Source: Paenibacillus sp. ACRRY (GTDB lineage: Bacteria; Bacillota; Bacilli; Paenibacillales; Paenibacillaceae). From it: a stretch of DNA of 64,000 nucleotides. Where the stretch lies: contig NZ_JAKRNM010000002.1 of NCBI RefSeq assembly GCF_022346995.1, forward strand, positions 1 through 64,000, given 5' to 3'. Positions 36,805-45,799 of the stretch are shown here, in pieces. The notes under the pieces are model-generated. The model saw nothing but the letters and a program-made list of their open reading frames with translations, did not search any database and was not told the DNA's origin. A program made the translations under genes and the position numbers. How positions within the stretch are numbered: position 1 is the first letter of the stretch; every line of letters starts with the position of its first letter.

Positions 36805-37692
36805 ATGGAGAGCGGAGATCTTCGAATATTTCAATGTGTGGCACAGGAAGGCAACTTGACGAAAGCTGCTTCGAAGCTGGGCTATGTGCAATCCAACGTC
36901 ACGGCCCGGATCAGACATCTGGAAGCGGAGGTGGGCACCAAGCTGTTCATTCGTCACAACCGGGGAATGACGTTATCTCCAGCGGGAGAGATGCTAATGA
37001 CTTATGCAGATAAAATCATTGGTATGCTGAACGATGCTTCCAAGGCGCTTCGGGCGACAAGTGTGCCATCGGGTCCATTGCGAATAGGCTCTACGCAGAC
37101 TGCAGCTGCGGTGCGATTGCCTGAACTTTTTGCAGAATATTATAGGCAATATCCCAACGTATCTTTGTCACTGACTACTGGGAATTCGCAAACGCTAATA
37201 GACCAAGTTATCGGGTACGAATTGGAAGGTGCATTTATTGGTTGCGCCTGCGATCATCCCGAGATCGCGTCCCTGGATGTATTTGATGAAGAACTGTTTG
37301 TGGTTTCATCTGGTGTAATGCCAGAAGATGAGCTTACTCGTAAACCGATACTTGTCTACAGCATGGGGTGTTCCTACCGCCAGACGTTAGAGGAGTGGTT
37401 GCTATCCTGCGGGGTGAATCGCCCTATAATCATGGAATTTGGCACGCTGGAAGCCATTATTAGTGGCGTAGCATCGGGGATGGGAATCTCATTGTTACCG
37501 GAGATTGTTATTCGTCAGCAGATGAATAGCGGCATGCTTCGCAAGCATTCACTTCCCGCGGGCATGAGCCGGATGATGACTCGTTTTATTACACGCAAGG
37601 ATGCGTTTGTCAGCAGTGCGCTCGGTGCATTTATGGCTATGCTGCCGCGGGATTATGATATGATAGAGAGTAGAGATTATTCAGGTGTTTAG
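36805..37692 (+). CDS. LysR-family transcriptional regulator
   Basis: A 295-residue regulator. The N-terminal winged helix-turn-helix shows GNLTKAASKLGYVQSNVTARIRHLEAEVGTKLF-type sequence (key parts AASKLGYVQSNVTARIRHLE), joined by a linker helix to a periplasmic-binding-like effector domain (GPLRIGSTQTAAAVRLPELF onward). ATG 36805 gives the usual length; two ATGs at 36781 and 36784 are less well placed. It is divergent to the SDR-EamA pair, the common layout of a LysR gene and its target operon. Confidence 0.92.
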   Translation: MESGDLRIFQCVAQEGNLTKAASKLGYVQSNVTARIRHLEAEVGTKLFIRHNRGMTLSPAGEMLMTYADKIIGMLNDASKALRATSVPSGPLRIGSTQTAAAVRLPELFAEYYRQYPNVSLSLTTGNSQTLIDQVIGYELEGAFIGCACDHPEIASLDVFDEELFVVSSGVMPEDELTRKPILVYSMGCSYRQTLEEWLLSCGVNRPIIMEFGTLEAIISGVASGMGISLLPEIVIRQQMNSGMLRKHSLPAGMSRMMTRFITRKDAFVSSALGAFMAMLPRDYDMIESRDYSGV

Positions 37693-37734
37693 ATCCAATT
37701 TAGGATAGGTAATCCGTTAAGGAAGTGATAAGCA

Positions 37735-39042
37735 GTGGATTTATTTTCGTTTCAACAGGACTCCAAGCCCCAGGCAAGACTGCTTGCTGATCGCATGCGA
37801 CCAGAGCATCTTGATGAATATATTGGACAAGAACATATTATTGGACCAGGTAAGCTGCTGCGGCGTGCGATTGAAGCGGACCAGATTTCGTCAATCTTGT
37901 TATACGGTCCTCCCGGCTGTGGGAAGACGACGCTTGCCCACATCATCTCCAAGCATACACAGGGGGAGTTTGTTCGTCTGAATGCGGTAGACGCCTCGGT
38001 GAAGGATGTACGTGAAGTGATCGAGCAGGCACAGACAAACAAGCAGCTGTACGGAACCAAAACCATATTGTTCCTGGATGAGGTACACCGCTTCAACAGC
38101 TCCCGTCAGGATGCATTGCTGCCAGCAGTGGAGAAGGGCACCATCATATTTATCGGTGCTACGACAGAGAATCCATTTCACTATGTAAATGGAGCCTTGA
38201 TGAGCCGTTCAACCCTCTTTCAGCTCGAGTCGCTGAACAAGGCACATTCGCTTATTGCGATGCGCCGTGCGCTGGCTGATTCCGATAAAGGGCTTGGATT
38301 CATGGAACTACAGGCAGATGACGAAGCCCTGGATCATATTGCGACAATGGCCAATGGAGACATTCGGCGTGCCCTTAATGCTCTGGAGCTGGCTGCGCTG
38401 ACTACACCGCCTGAGAAGGATGGGTCTATCCATATTACGCTTGCCGTTGCGGAGGAGTCGATTCGTCGTCCGATTGTGAAGGCAGATGAGTCCACGCAAT
38501 ATGATGTGCTGTCTGCTTTTCACAAGAGCATTCGCGGTTCCAGTGATGCTGCATTATTCTGGTTTTTGTACGCAGTAGAGAAGCTTGGCATGGACCCGAT
38601 GACATTTATCAGGCGTCTGATTGCCGCGAGCAGCGAAGATATCGGTCTGGCAAATCCACAAGCGATGACCCAGGCTATAGGTGCGCTGGATGCCTACCGT
38701 AATAACGGATGGCCGGAAGCGAAGCTGAATATTGCACAGGCCATTTTATTCGCAGTGGAGAGCCCGAAGTCGAATGCGGTATACACAGCCATATCGAAGG
38801 CAATGAGCGCAATCGATGAGGTGAAGTCGGCTGAGGTACCGCTCCATTTAAGGGACACCCATTATTCGGGAGCGGTGAAGCTGGGACATGAAGGTTATCA
38901 ATACCCCCATAACTATCCGGGGCACTATGTGAAGCAGGAATATCTGCCCAAACAGCTCTCACGTAGAGTATTTTATGAAGCAACAGAGCAAGGCAATGAG
39001 TCGAAAATCAGGCTGAACCAACAGCGGAGAAAAGAGCTGTAA
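37735..39042 (+). CDS. rarA: RarA/MgsA replication-associated recombination ATPase
   Basis: RarA (YrvN) is a clamp-loader-related AAA+ tetramer that acts at stalled replication forks. The 435-residue protein has RPEHLDEYIGQEHI, Walker A GPPGCGKTT, Walker B LFLDEVHRFN, sensor 1 IGATTENP, and a C-terminal tetramerisation domain (SSEDIGLANPQA, GYQYPHNYPGHYV). The start is GTG 37735 after AAGGAAGTG. In B. subtilis it directly follows tcdA; here eight kilobases separate them. Confidence 0.95.
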   Translation: MDLFSFQQDSKPQARLLADRMRPEHLDEYIGQEHIIGPGKLLRRAIEADQISSILLYGPPGCGKTTLAHIISKHTQGEFVRLNAVDASVKDVREVIEQAQTNKQLYGTKTILFLDEVHRFNSSRQDALLPAVEKGTIIFIGATTENPFHYVNGALMSRSTLFQLESLNKAHSLIAMRRALADSDKGLGFMELQADDEALDHIATMANGDIRRALNALELAALTTPPEKDGSIHITLAVAEESIRRPIVKADESTQYDVLSAFHKSIRGSSDAALFWFLYAVEKLGMDPMTFIRRLIAASSEDIGLANPQAMTQAIGALDAYRNNGWPEAKLNIAQAILFAVESPKSNAVYTAISKAMSAIDEVKSAEVPLHLRDTHYSGAVKLGHEGYQYPHNYPGHYVKQEYLPKQLSRRVFYEATEQGNESKIRLNQQRRKEL

Positions 39043-39070
39043 GATTGATGACCCTGGAGATGCATAAAAC

Positions 39071-39469
39071 ATGAAAGAGCTTCTGTATATAGGCGCTGGC
39101 GGATTTCTGGGTACACTGACCCGATATGCCATTCAATTGGGGATACCAGCTGCCAATGTGGGCTTTCCTTGGGCAGTACTGCTGATTAACGCGATAGGCA
39201 GCCTGTTTTTAGGCTGGTTCTTTACCGTCGCCGTCCCAGACAAAATAACACCACAACTTCGCCTTGCGATAGGCACCGGATTTACAGGTGCATTTACTAC
39301 GTTTTCCACGTTTACGTTAGATATTGTCCGTCTATCCGAGGGCGGCATGTGGGCGAAGGCTGTTATGTATACATTGGTGAGTTTGCTCGCAGGTTTGCTC
39401 CTCTGTGCGTTGGGAATCAAGCTTGGACAGCTCATACGTGGGAAATCGTCACAGGATGGTGCAGCATGA
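39071..39469 (+). CDS. crcB1: CrcB/FluC fluoride channel subunit, first copy
   Basis: Fluc proteins are dual-topology dimeric channels that expel fluoride. The 132-residue protein has four helices with the family residues GAGGFLGTLTRY, NAIGSLFLGWF and the TGFTGAFTTFSTFTLD motif with pore phenylalanines. It overlaps the second copy by four bases (ATGA). No fluoride riboswitch fits in the 28 bases after rarA. Confidence 0.93.
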   Translation: MKELLYIGAGGFLGTLTRYAIQLGIPAANVGFPWAVLLINAIGSLFLGWFFTVAVPDKITPQLRLAIGTGFTGAFTTFSTFTLDIVRLSEGGMWAKAVMYTLVSLLAGLLLCALGIKLGQLIRGKSSQDGAA

Positions 39470-39825
39470 TGATCTGGATTGGACTTGCGGGTACATTAGG
39501 GGCCATCCTTCGTTACAGTCTGGGGCGATGGATCTCAGGAAAATTGGGCACAGCTATCCCATGGGGGACCTGGATCATTAATATCACCGGTTCTCTGCTC
39601 TTGGGCTTGTTATATGGATGGCATCAATCAGAAGTGATCTCCGATGGACTCTGGGTTGTGTGGGGCACCGGATTTTGCGGAGCCTATACAACGTTCTCGA
39701 CCTTCGGGTATGAAACCATTCATTTGCTCACCATGAAACGTTATCCATCAGCTATTCTATATGTAGTAAGTTCCGTTTTACTGGGTGTAGCTGCCTCCTT
39801 TGCTGGCGTTTGGTTCACGGCTTAA
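39466..39825 (+). CDS. crcB2: CrcB/FluC fluoride channel subunit, second copy
   Basis: A 119-residue paralogue of the preceding gene with GLAGTLGAILRYSLGRW, NITGSLLLGLLYGW and GTGFCGAYTTFSTFGYE. The start ATG 39466 overlaps the stop of crcB1. Adjacent, diverged crcB pairs are thought to form a heterodimer with fixed opposite orientations in the membrane; this is family knowledge, not seen here. Confidence 0.93.
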   Translation: MMIWIGLAGTLGAILRYSLGRWISGKLGTAIPWGTWIINITGSLLLGLLYGWHQSEVISDGLWVVWGTGFCGAYTTFSTFGYETIHLLTMKRYPSAILYVVSSVLLGVAASFAGVWFTA

Positions 39826-39862
39826 CCAAAAATTTTAAATGTTTTTCAGGAAAAAGCAGGAA

Positions 39863-39902
39863 AAAAGCCATCCTTCATGGTATACATGAAAGATGGCTTT
39901 TA
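39863..39902. terminator. Bidirectional terminator between crcB2 and mnmA
   Basis: A 17-base inverted repeat, AAAAGCCATCCTTCATG at 39863-39879 and its near complement at 39885-39901 (one mismatch), is bounded by A- and T-runs. It separates converging genes. Confidence 0.9.
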
Positions 39903-39956
39903 TGATGGGAATACAGGGTATTCCACATCATCTATACATATTGGAGGCTTTCCTGA

Positions 39957-41123
<1,167 letters not shown>

Positions 41124-41211
41124 CTAGCATAACCGGACTCAAGTTACGATACACCCGGCCAATTTTGGATAGTGTCCACTCCAGGCGCACAATTTGGAAT
41201 ATCGTCAATCT

Positions 41212-41240
41212 TTGTTTTCCATAAAGCTTGCAGATATGAT
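41212..41240 (+). promoter_or_regulatory. Probable promoter of cymR-iscS
   Basis: TTGTTT (41212-41217), 17 bases, TATGAT (41235-41240). It lies 157 bases before the cymR start and 41 bases before a short upstream ORF, so the mRNA would have a leader of about 150 bases. Confidence 0.65.
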
Positions 41241-41280
41241 AACATTAGCTGAGGGTTATGATCGGAATACGGAGGATTAC

Positions 41281-41358
41281 GTGCATGAGATCTGTATGAT
41301 TCATATCCCGCTGTGGCGGATCATGAAAAGACGGTCTTCAATCACGCCAAGTATATAG
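41281..41358 (+). CDS. Upstream ORF of 25 codons in the cymR leader
   Basis: GTG 41281 has a strong ribosome site (ACGGAGG, about five bases away) and opens a 25-codon frame starting VHEICMIHIPLW and ending in TAG. It lies between the cymR promoter and cymR. An imperfect hairpin (41301-41311 with 41316-41326) falls within it. It may be a leader peptide or a short gene; I recognise no family. Confidence 0.4.
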   Translation: MHEICMIHIPLWRIMKRRSSITPSI

Positions 41359-41396
41359 TTTAATTGTTTTTCTGAAAATTGAAAGAGGTGACTCCT

Positions 41397-41816
41397 TTGA
41401 AAATATCGACAAAAGGCCGTTATGGGCTAACTATCATGATGGAGCTGGCAGCCAGAACTGGCGAAGGCCCTACATCCCTTAAAAGCATCGCGGAGCGCAA
41501 CCAGCTCTCGGAACATTATCTGGAGCAGCTGATCGCACCGCTGCGCAATGCCGGACTCGTTAAGAGTATCCGTGGAGCATACGGCGGTTATATCTTGGCA
41601 GGAGATCCAGCGACAGTGACTGCAGGAGACGTGATTCGTGTACTGGAGGGTCCGATCTCCCCAGTGGACTTCACCGAGGAAGATGATCCGGCCAAACGGG
41701 ATCTATGGCTGCGCATTCGTGACAGCATTGCAGAGGTGCTTGATTCTACAACGCTCAAAGACCTGATTACATTCCAAGATCAGGAACAAAAAGACAGCTA
41801 CATGTTCTATATCTGA
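41397..41816 (+). CDS. cymR: CymR, Rrf2-family cysteine metabolism repressor
   Basis: CymR represses cysteine and sulfur genes in complex with CysK in B. subtilis. The 139-residue protein matches it closely: KISTKGRYGLTIMMELA at the start, LSEHYLEQLIAPLRNAGLVKSIRGAYGGY in the winged-helix region, RVLEGPISPV, and the C-terminal SYMFYI. It lacks the three cysteines that bind the iron-sulfur cluster in IscR. The TTG at 41397 lies five bases after AAAGAGGTGA. It is followed by iscS, its usual neighbour. Confidence 0.93.
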   Translation: MKISTKGRYGLTIMMELAARTGEGPTSLKSIAERNQLSEHYLEQLIAPLRNAGLVKSIRGAYGGYILAGDPATVTAGDVIRVLEGPISPVDFTEEDDPAKRDLWLRIRDSIAEVLDSTTLKDLITFQDQEQKDSYMFYI

Positions 41817-41850
41817 TCAAGGTTGATTACGGAACATTCAGCCACACACT

Positions 41851-41873
41851 AAAGCCCCCATTATGGGGGCTTT
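41851..41873 (+). terminator. Hairpin between cymR and iscS
   Basis: AAAGCCCCCAT and ATGGGGGCTTT form a very stable hairpin, but only three T follow. It may act as a partial terminator or processing site that sets the cymR/iscS ratio. Confidence 0.55.
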
Positions 41874-41941
41874 AGCCATGCAAAGCAACATTTTATACAA
41901 ATGAATCATATGGAATTTTAACATATAACGGGGTGAATTCA

Positions 41942-43093
41942 ATGAACAGAATTTATTTGGACCACGCTGCATCCACGCCCATGCATCCGCAGGTAGCGGA
42001 AGCGATGATGAAAGTCATGACAGGTCAATATGGCAATGCTTCGAGCATACATTCTTTTGGACGGGATGCGAAGCGGACGGTTAGCGGAGCAAGGGACAGT
42101 ATTGCGGCTTCCTTGGACTGTTTCCCGGATGAACTTGTATTTACGAGTGGTGGCACGGAAAGTGATAATCTGGCAATCTTTGGCGCCGTTTCTGCACGAA
42201 AAGATCAGGGGAAACACGTGATTACAACGGTGATCGAACATCATGCGGTTCTTCACAGCTGCCAGGAGCTTGAACGTCAAGGTTATGAGGTTACCTATCT
42301 GCCTGTAGATGAGCATGGAAGAATAAGTTTGGATGAGCTTCAGGAGGCTATTCGTCCGGATACGGTACTGATTACGATGATGCTTGCCAATAACGAGGTA
42401 GGAACGATTCAGCCCATCCGCGAAATAGGAGAACTGGCACGGAAGCATCAGATTTTATTTCATACCGACGCAGTGCAGGCTCTGGGCACTCAAAATATCT
42501 CTTGTAAAGATCTACCGGTTGACTTGATCAGTTTCTCTGCGCATAAAATTAATGGGCCCCAAGGCGTAGGGGCACTTTATGTACGTCGTGGCATTGTACT
42601 CGAAGCCAAATCCCATGGAGGACTGCAAGAGCGTCAGCGCCGAGCAGGTACGGAGAATATAGCAGGAATTGCCGGGTTTGCAGAGGCACTCAACATTGCG
42701 ACAGCTCAAGCAGAGACGTATCGTCAGCATGATCTGGAATTACGGAACCTTTTGTTAAAACAGCTGGAAATCCATGTGGGCAAAGCCCATTTTCACGTGA
42801 ACGGTCATCCCGAATATACGCTTCCCAACATTCTGAATATCAGTTTTCCTGATGTATCTACAGAAACCATGTTAATGAACCTGGATATGGAAGGCATCGC
42901 GGTTGCGAGCGGTTCTGCTTGTACATCAGGCTCTCTGGAAGTATCTCATGTACTCAAAGCAATGATGCTGCCGGAGGCATTTTTGCATTCAGCGATTCGT
43001 TTTAGCTGGGGATTGGGTAATACTACGGAAGAAATCATGAAAACCGCCGAAAAAATTGGAACCATTCTTGAACGTCTGCGTAATAGACCCTAA
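41942..43093 (+). CDS. iscS: Cysteine desulfurase (IscS/NifS type)
   Basis: A PLP enzyme that takes sulfur from cysteine as a persulfide, here probably for MnmA thiolation. The 383-residue protein has YLDHAASTP, TSGGTESDN, IEHHAVL, HTDAVQALG, the PLP lysine in SFSAHKINGPQG, and the catalytic cysteine in SGSACTSGS. ATG 41942 is chosen because GGGGTGA ends five bases before it. In B. subtilis the equivalent yrvO lies between cymR and mnmA. Confidence 0.95.
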   Translation: MNRIYLDHAASTPMHPQVAEAMMKVMTGQYGNASSIHSFGRDAKRTVSGARDSIAASLDCFPDELVFTSGGTESDNLAIFGAVSARKDQGKHVITTVIEHHAVLHSCQELERQGYEVTYLPVDEHGRISLDELQEAIRPDTVLITMMLANNEVGTIQPIREIGELARKHQILFHTDAVQALGTQNISCKDLPVDLISFSAHKINGPQGVGALYVRRGIVLEAKSHGGLQERQRRAGTENIAGIAGFAEALNIATAQAETYRQHDLELRNLLLKQLEIHVGKAHFHVNGHPEYTLPNILNISFPDVSTETMLMNLDMEGIAVASGSACTSGSLEVSHVLKAMMLPEAFLHSAIRFSWGLGNTTEEIMKTAEKIGTILERLRNRP

Positions 43094-43258
43094 GGGGCTC
43101 TTTTGCACATGGAACAAAAGGAGGGAAGAAGTTCCATTTCATCGGTTAGATAGAAGCGGTTTTGATGATCGGCGTCTGATTGCCACTCATCAACTTTGGG
43201 CATACCTAGCAATAGCGCCGCGCCTATTTAATGATAAGAAGATGAGGAGGACCCTGCG

Positions 43259-43780
43259 ATGAAGCTTCAGGAAATGATCGGACTAGCCGTTTTTGATGTC
43301 GAGGACGGGAAACAGGTCGGTAAAATCCAGGATTTCATTGTTAGTGACGATTGGAAAATTGAAGGCATTGAACTTGAGAACAAAGGCCTGTTTACCAATC
43401 ATGTCAAAATCGTGCAGTGGCAAGACATTGTTGCCTACGGCGAAGATGCCGTCATGATCCGTAATCAACAGGCTGTCCGCAAGACGGGAGCCGACGACAT
43501 AAAACACACGTATCTTCTTGGCCAGTCTAAATTGAAAGAGATGTCCGTGCTGACCGAAGAAGGTTTGCTGCTTGGACGAGTCTCCGATGTTTATTTTGAC
43601 CAAGAGTTGGGAAATACAATAATAGGGATTGAAATTACGGACGGTTTTGTGTCCGATCTGATCGAGGGCCGTAAATGGCTGCCATGTACAAGCGATATGT
43701 CTATCGGGGAAAGTGCCATTATGGTGCCTCCACTGAGTGAGCAGCGCTTGGAAAATGCCATTCATTCTGTTAATGGATAG
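43259..43780 (+). CDS. PRC-barrel domain protein (YrrD-like)
   Basis: A 173-residue cytoplasmic protein with two PRC-barrel units. The first (residues about 5-75) shows GLAVFDVEDGKQVGKIQDFIV, and the second (about 90-165) shows VLTEEGLLLGRVSDVYFD. PRC barrels are found in RNA-processing and photosynthetic proteins and, in spore-formers, in sporulation-related YlmC/YrrD proteins. The exact role is unknown. GAGGAGG lies upstream of the ATG. It stands between iscS and a zinc-ribbon gene; B. subtilis yrrD lies in the same region. Confidence 0.85.
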   Translation: MKLQEMIGLAVFDVEDGKQVGKIQDFIVSDDWKIEGIELENKGLFTNHVKIVQWQDIVAYGEDAVMIRNQQAVRKTGADDIKHTYLLGQSKLKEMSVLTEEGLLLGRVSDVYFDQELGNTIIGIEITDGFVSDLIEGRKWLPCTSDMSIGESAIMVPPLSEQRLENAIHSVNG

Positions 43781-43790
43781 GTGAATGTAT

Positions 43791-44000
43791 ATGAAATGTC
43801 CAAATTGTAGTTCCAAAGATATCGGGAAAATTGGTTCTCACCAGTTCTATTGCTGGGGTTGCTTTATTGAATTGAACGTAAACGGTGAGAAAATGTCTGT
43901 ATATCAAGTTGAAGAAGATGGAACGCTCAGCTCGCTTGACGATCTGTTCTTCGGGGAAGAGCTGCCACAGGACTTCCCGCATCTGCACGCATCTTCTTAA
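43791..44000 (+). CDS. Small zinc-ribbon protein
   Basis: A 69-residue protein with C3/C6 and C21/C24 (CPNC and CWGC) forming a likely zinc ribbon, followed by an acidic tail (EEDGTLSSLDDLFFGEELP). ATG 43791 is six bases after AGGTGA, and so preferred to ATG 43785. It begins ten bases after the PRC-barrel gene, which implies one operon. The function is unknown. Confidence 0.75.
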   Translation: MKCPNCSSKDIGKIGSHQFYCWGCFIELNVNGEKMSVYQVEEDGTLSSLDDLFFGEELPQDFPHLHASS

Positions 44001-44106
44001 AATGCCAGTGAAACTTCCTCTATATGCGGTTTTGTGACAACAAACGTCACGGACCATGTCGCAAAGTGACGACAGATGTGTATAGATGACAGTTACATAG
44101 CAGTCT

Positions 44107-44180
44107 GCCAGCATGCATTAATGTATGCTGGGGCAGGCCTCAACATGCGTCTCCTTCCATTGGGAAGGAGACGTTTTTTG
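44107..44180 (+). terminator. Two hairpins ending the yrrD-zinc ribbon operon
   Basis: First a long palindromic hairpin (CCAGCATGCATT with AATGTATGCTGG, 44108-44131, flanked by CTGCC and GGCAG), then a clear terminator CGTCTCCTTCC (44148-44158) with GGAAGGAGACG (44162-44172) and TTTTTT. The rest of the 270-base gap to the next gene holds nothing I can name. Confidence 0.85.
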
Positions 44181-44273
44181 TTTTCTTATTTTCCACATCT
44201 GTGCGGGGTTAATAAATATTCCCTTTCCTACATATACTGACTCTCAGAGCCAGTCCAAAGGGGAGAGATGCAA

Positions 44274-45341
44274 GTGGAGCAATTAACCAAAAACAAGCTG
44301 TTCCGTTATGCCATCTGGCTGCTGCTCGGCTTGATCATTCTGTATTTTATATGGCTGCTGAGGCCCTTGCTGCTTCATATATACGGATTTCTGAAGACCG
44401 TACTGGCACCGTTTATCGTGGCCCTCATTATTTCCTATGTGCTTAATCCCATTGTAAGTATGTTGGGCGGACGGAAGGTGCCACGCTCCATCGCTGTTTT
44501 GCTGATCTATGCTTTTTTTCTCACCTGTATCGGCGTCATACTCATGAATGTCATTCCGGTGCTGATTGAGCAGCTTGAAGAACTGAACGAGCATATGCCA
44601 GAATTGTCGATGCGTGCCCAGAGCCTAATGAACAGCATGGATCATAAATTGATGCCACCAAGTGTACGCACAGGCATGAACAGCTGGTTCTTCCAGATGG
44701 AAGACCGTCTTACCCAAGGTATAACGATGCTGATGGACAATATCGGAGCCACGATCAATGTGCTGTTTAACGTATTTATCGTGCCGTTTCTCATTTTCTA
44801 TATGTTAAAAGACTTTGAGGTGTTCGAACGCACGGTCGTTGCGTATCTGCCGCGTTCTCGCCGCAAAGCCATCGTATCGGTCATGAAAGAGATTGATACG
44901 GCACTCGGTAATTATATTCGGGGACAGTTCATCGTCTGTGTCATTGTTGGCATCTTCGCCTATATCGGTTACGTCGTTATTGATATGCCTTACGCGCTGC
45001 TGCTGGCAAGCATTGTGGCCGTATTTAATATTGTGCCATACCTTGGTCCCTTCTTGGGTGCGGCGCCAGCTGTAGTCATGGCTTCAACCGTATCTGTTAA
45101 AATGGTCCTGCTGGTGGTGATCGTAAACACACTATGTCAGGTACTGGAGAGCAACGTCATCTCCCCACAGGTTGTAGGCCGGACGCTGCATCTGCATCCA
45201 TTGTCGATTATTTTTGCGCTGCTTGTAGGTGGAGAACTGGCAGGGATTGTAGGTCTTATTTTGGCGGTGCCTGTTTTTGCTGTTCTGAAAGTCATCGTGC
45301 AGCACTTTTTTGCCTATTACATCAAGCGAAGGACGGATTGA
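44274..45341 (+). CDS. AI-2E-family transporter (YrrI-like)
   Basis: A 355-residue protein with about eight helices of the AI-2E/PerM exporter family: FIVALIISYVLNPIV near the N-terminus, a long amphipathic loop (residues about 110-150), YLPRSRRKAI, GQFIVCVIVG and IVPYLGPFLGAAPA. The GTG at 44274 is preferred, since AAGGGGAG abuts the ATG at 44268. Family members move diverse solutes or Na+/Li+; the name does not prove autoinducer export. B. subtilis yrrI likewise lies just before alaS. Confidence 0.88.
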   Translation: MEQLTKNKLFRYAIWLLLGLIILYFIWLLRPLLLHIYGFLKTVLAPFIVALIISYVLNPIVSMLGGRKVPRSIAVLLIYAFFLTCIGVILMNVIPVLIEQLEELNEHMPELSMRAQSLMNSMDHKLMPPSVRTGMNSWFFQMEDRLTQGITMLMDNIGATINVLFNVFIVPFLIFYMLKDFEVFERTVVAYLPRSRRKAIVSVMKEIDTALGNYIRGQFIVCVIVGIFAYIGYVVIDMPYALLLASIVAVFNIVPYLGPFLGAAPAVVMASTVSVKMVLLVVIVNTLCQVLESNVISPQVVGRTLHLHPLSIIFALLVGGELAGIVGLILAVPVFAVLKVIVQHFFAYYIKRRTD

Positions 45342-45373
45342 GAAAACGAGGGTGAGGCGTCTTTGGGGGTACA

Positions 45374-45402
45374 TTGACACTCGCATGGCGTACCGATATA
45401 AT
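45374..45402 (+). promoter_or_regulatory. Consensus sigma-A promoter of alaS
   Basis: TTGACA (45374-45379), 17 bases, TATAAT (45397-45402): both boxes and the spacing are perfect. Transcription should start near 45409 and read the T-box leader. Confidence 0.93.
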
Positions 45403-45421
45403 AAAGTCACATGTTTTGAAA

Positions 45422-45697
45422 AATGAAATCGATGATGAAATGAAGTACGCCGGGGGTTCCTTTCCTCAGAGAATAGACTTCTTCGGATCAGATTCAGATC
45501 TGATTTCCGATGGCTGGAAGAGTCTTGAAAGTTGAAGCGGCGGAAAGCTGATTTCGGAGTGCAGGACAACCCTGCCGGGCGCGACCGTTATTCGCATCAA
45601 CGAGGAGATTGCTGATTGACCCGGAACAAGGGACAGACAGCAATAACCAGGGTGGTACCGCGATAACATCGTCCCTGATATTTCAGGGGCGTTTTTT
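45422..45697 (+). promoter_or_regulatory. T-box leader of alaS
   Basis: The T-box core AGGGTGGTACCGCG lies at 45649-45662, followed by a terminator (CGTCCCTGA at 45670-45678, TCAGGGGCG at 45683-45691, then T to 45697). An AAGTA motif near 45441 fits stem I. The likely specifier is GCG (alanine) at 45537-45539, in the context GTTGAAGCGG, like GAACAC in the hisS leader; neighbouring GCN triplets make this tentative. Confidence 0.9.
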
Positions 45698-45799
45698 GTG
45701 TTTATTTTCGCAGTAACAACAATAAGAGCTTCAGTAGCAATGTTAACCAACCGGGGCTACATAGCACCGGACCATTATAATTAATTGGGGGCAGTCCGT

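Noticed and set aside
39043..39070. Fluoride riboswitch before crcB
   Set aside because: Only 28 bases separate rarA and crcB1, too short for the riboswitch fold.
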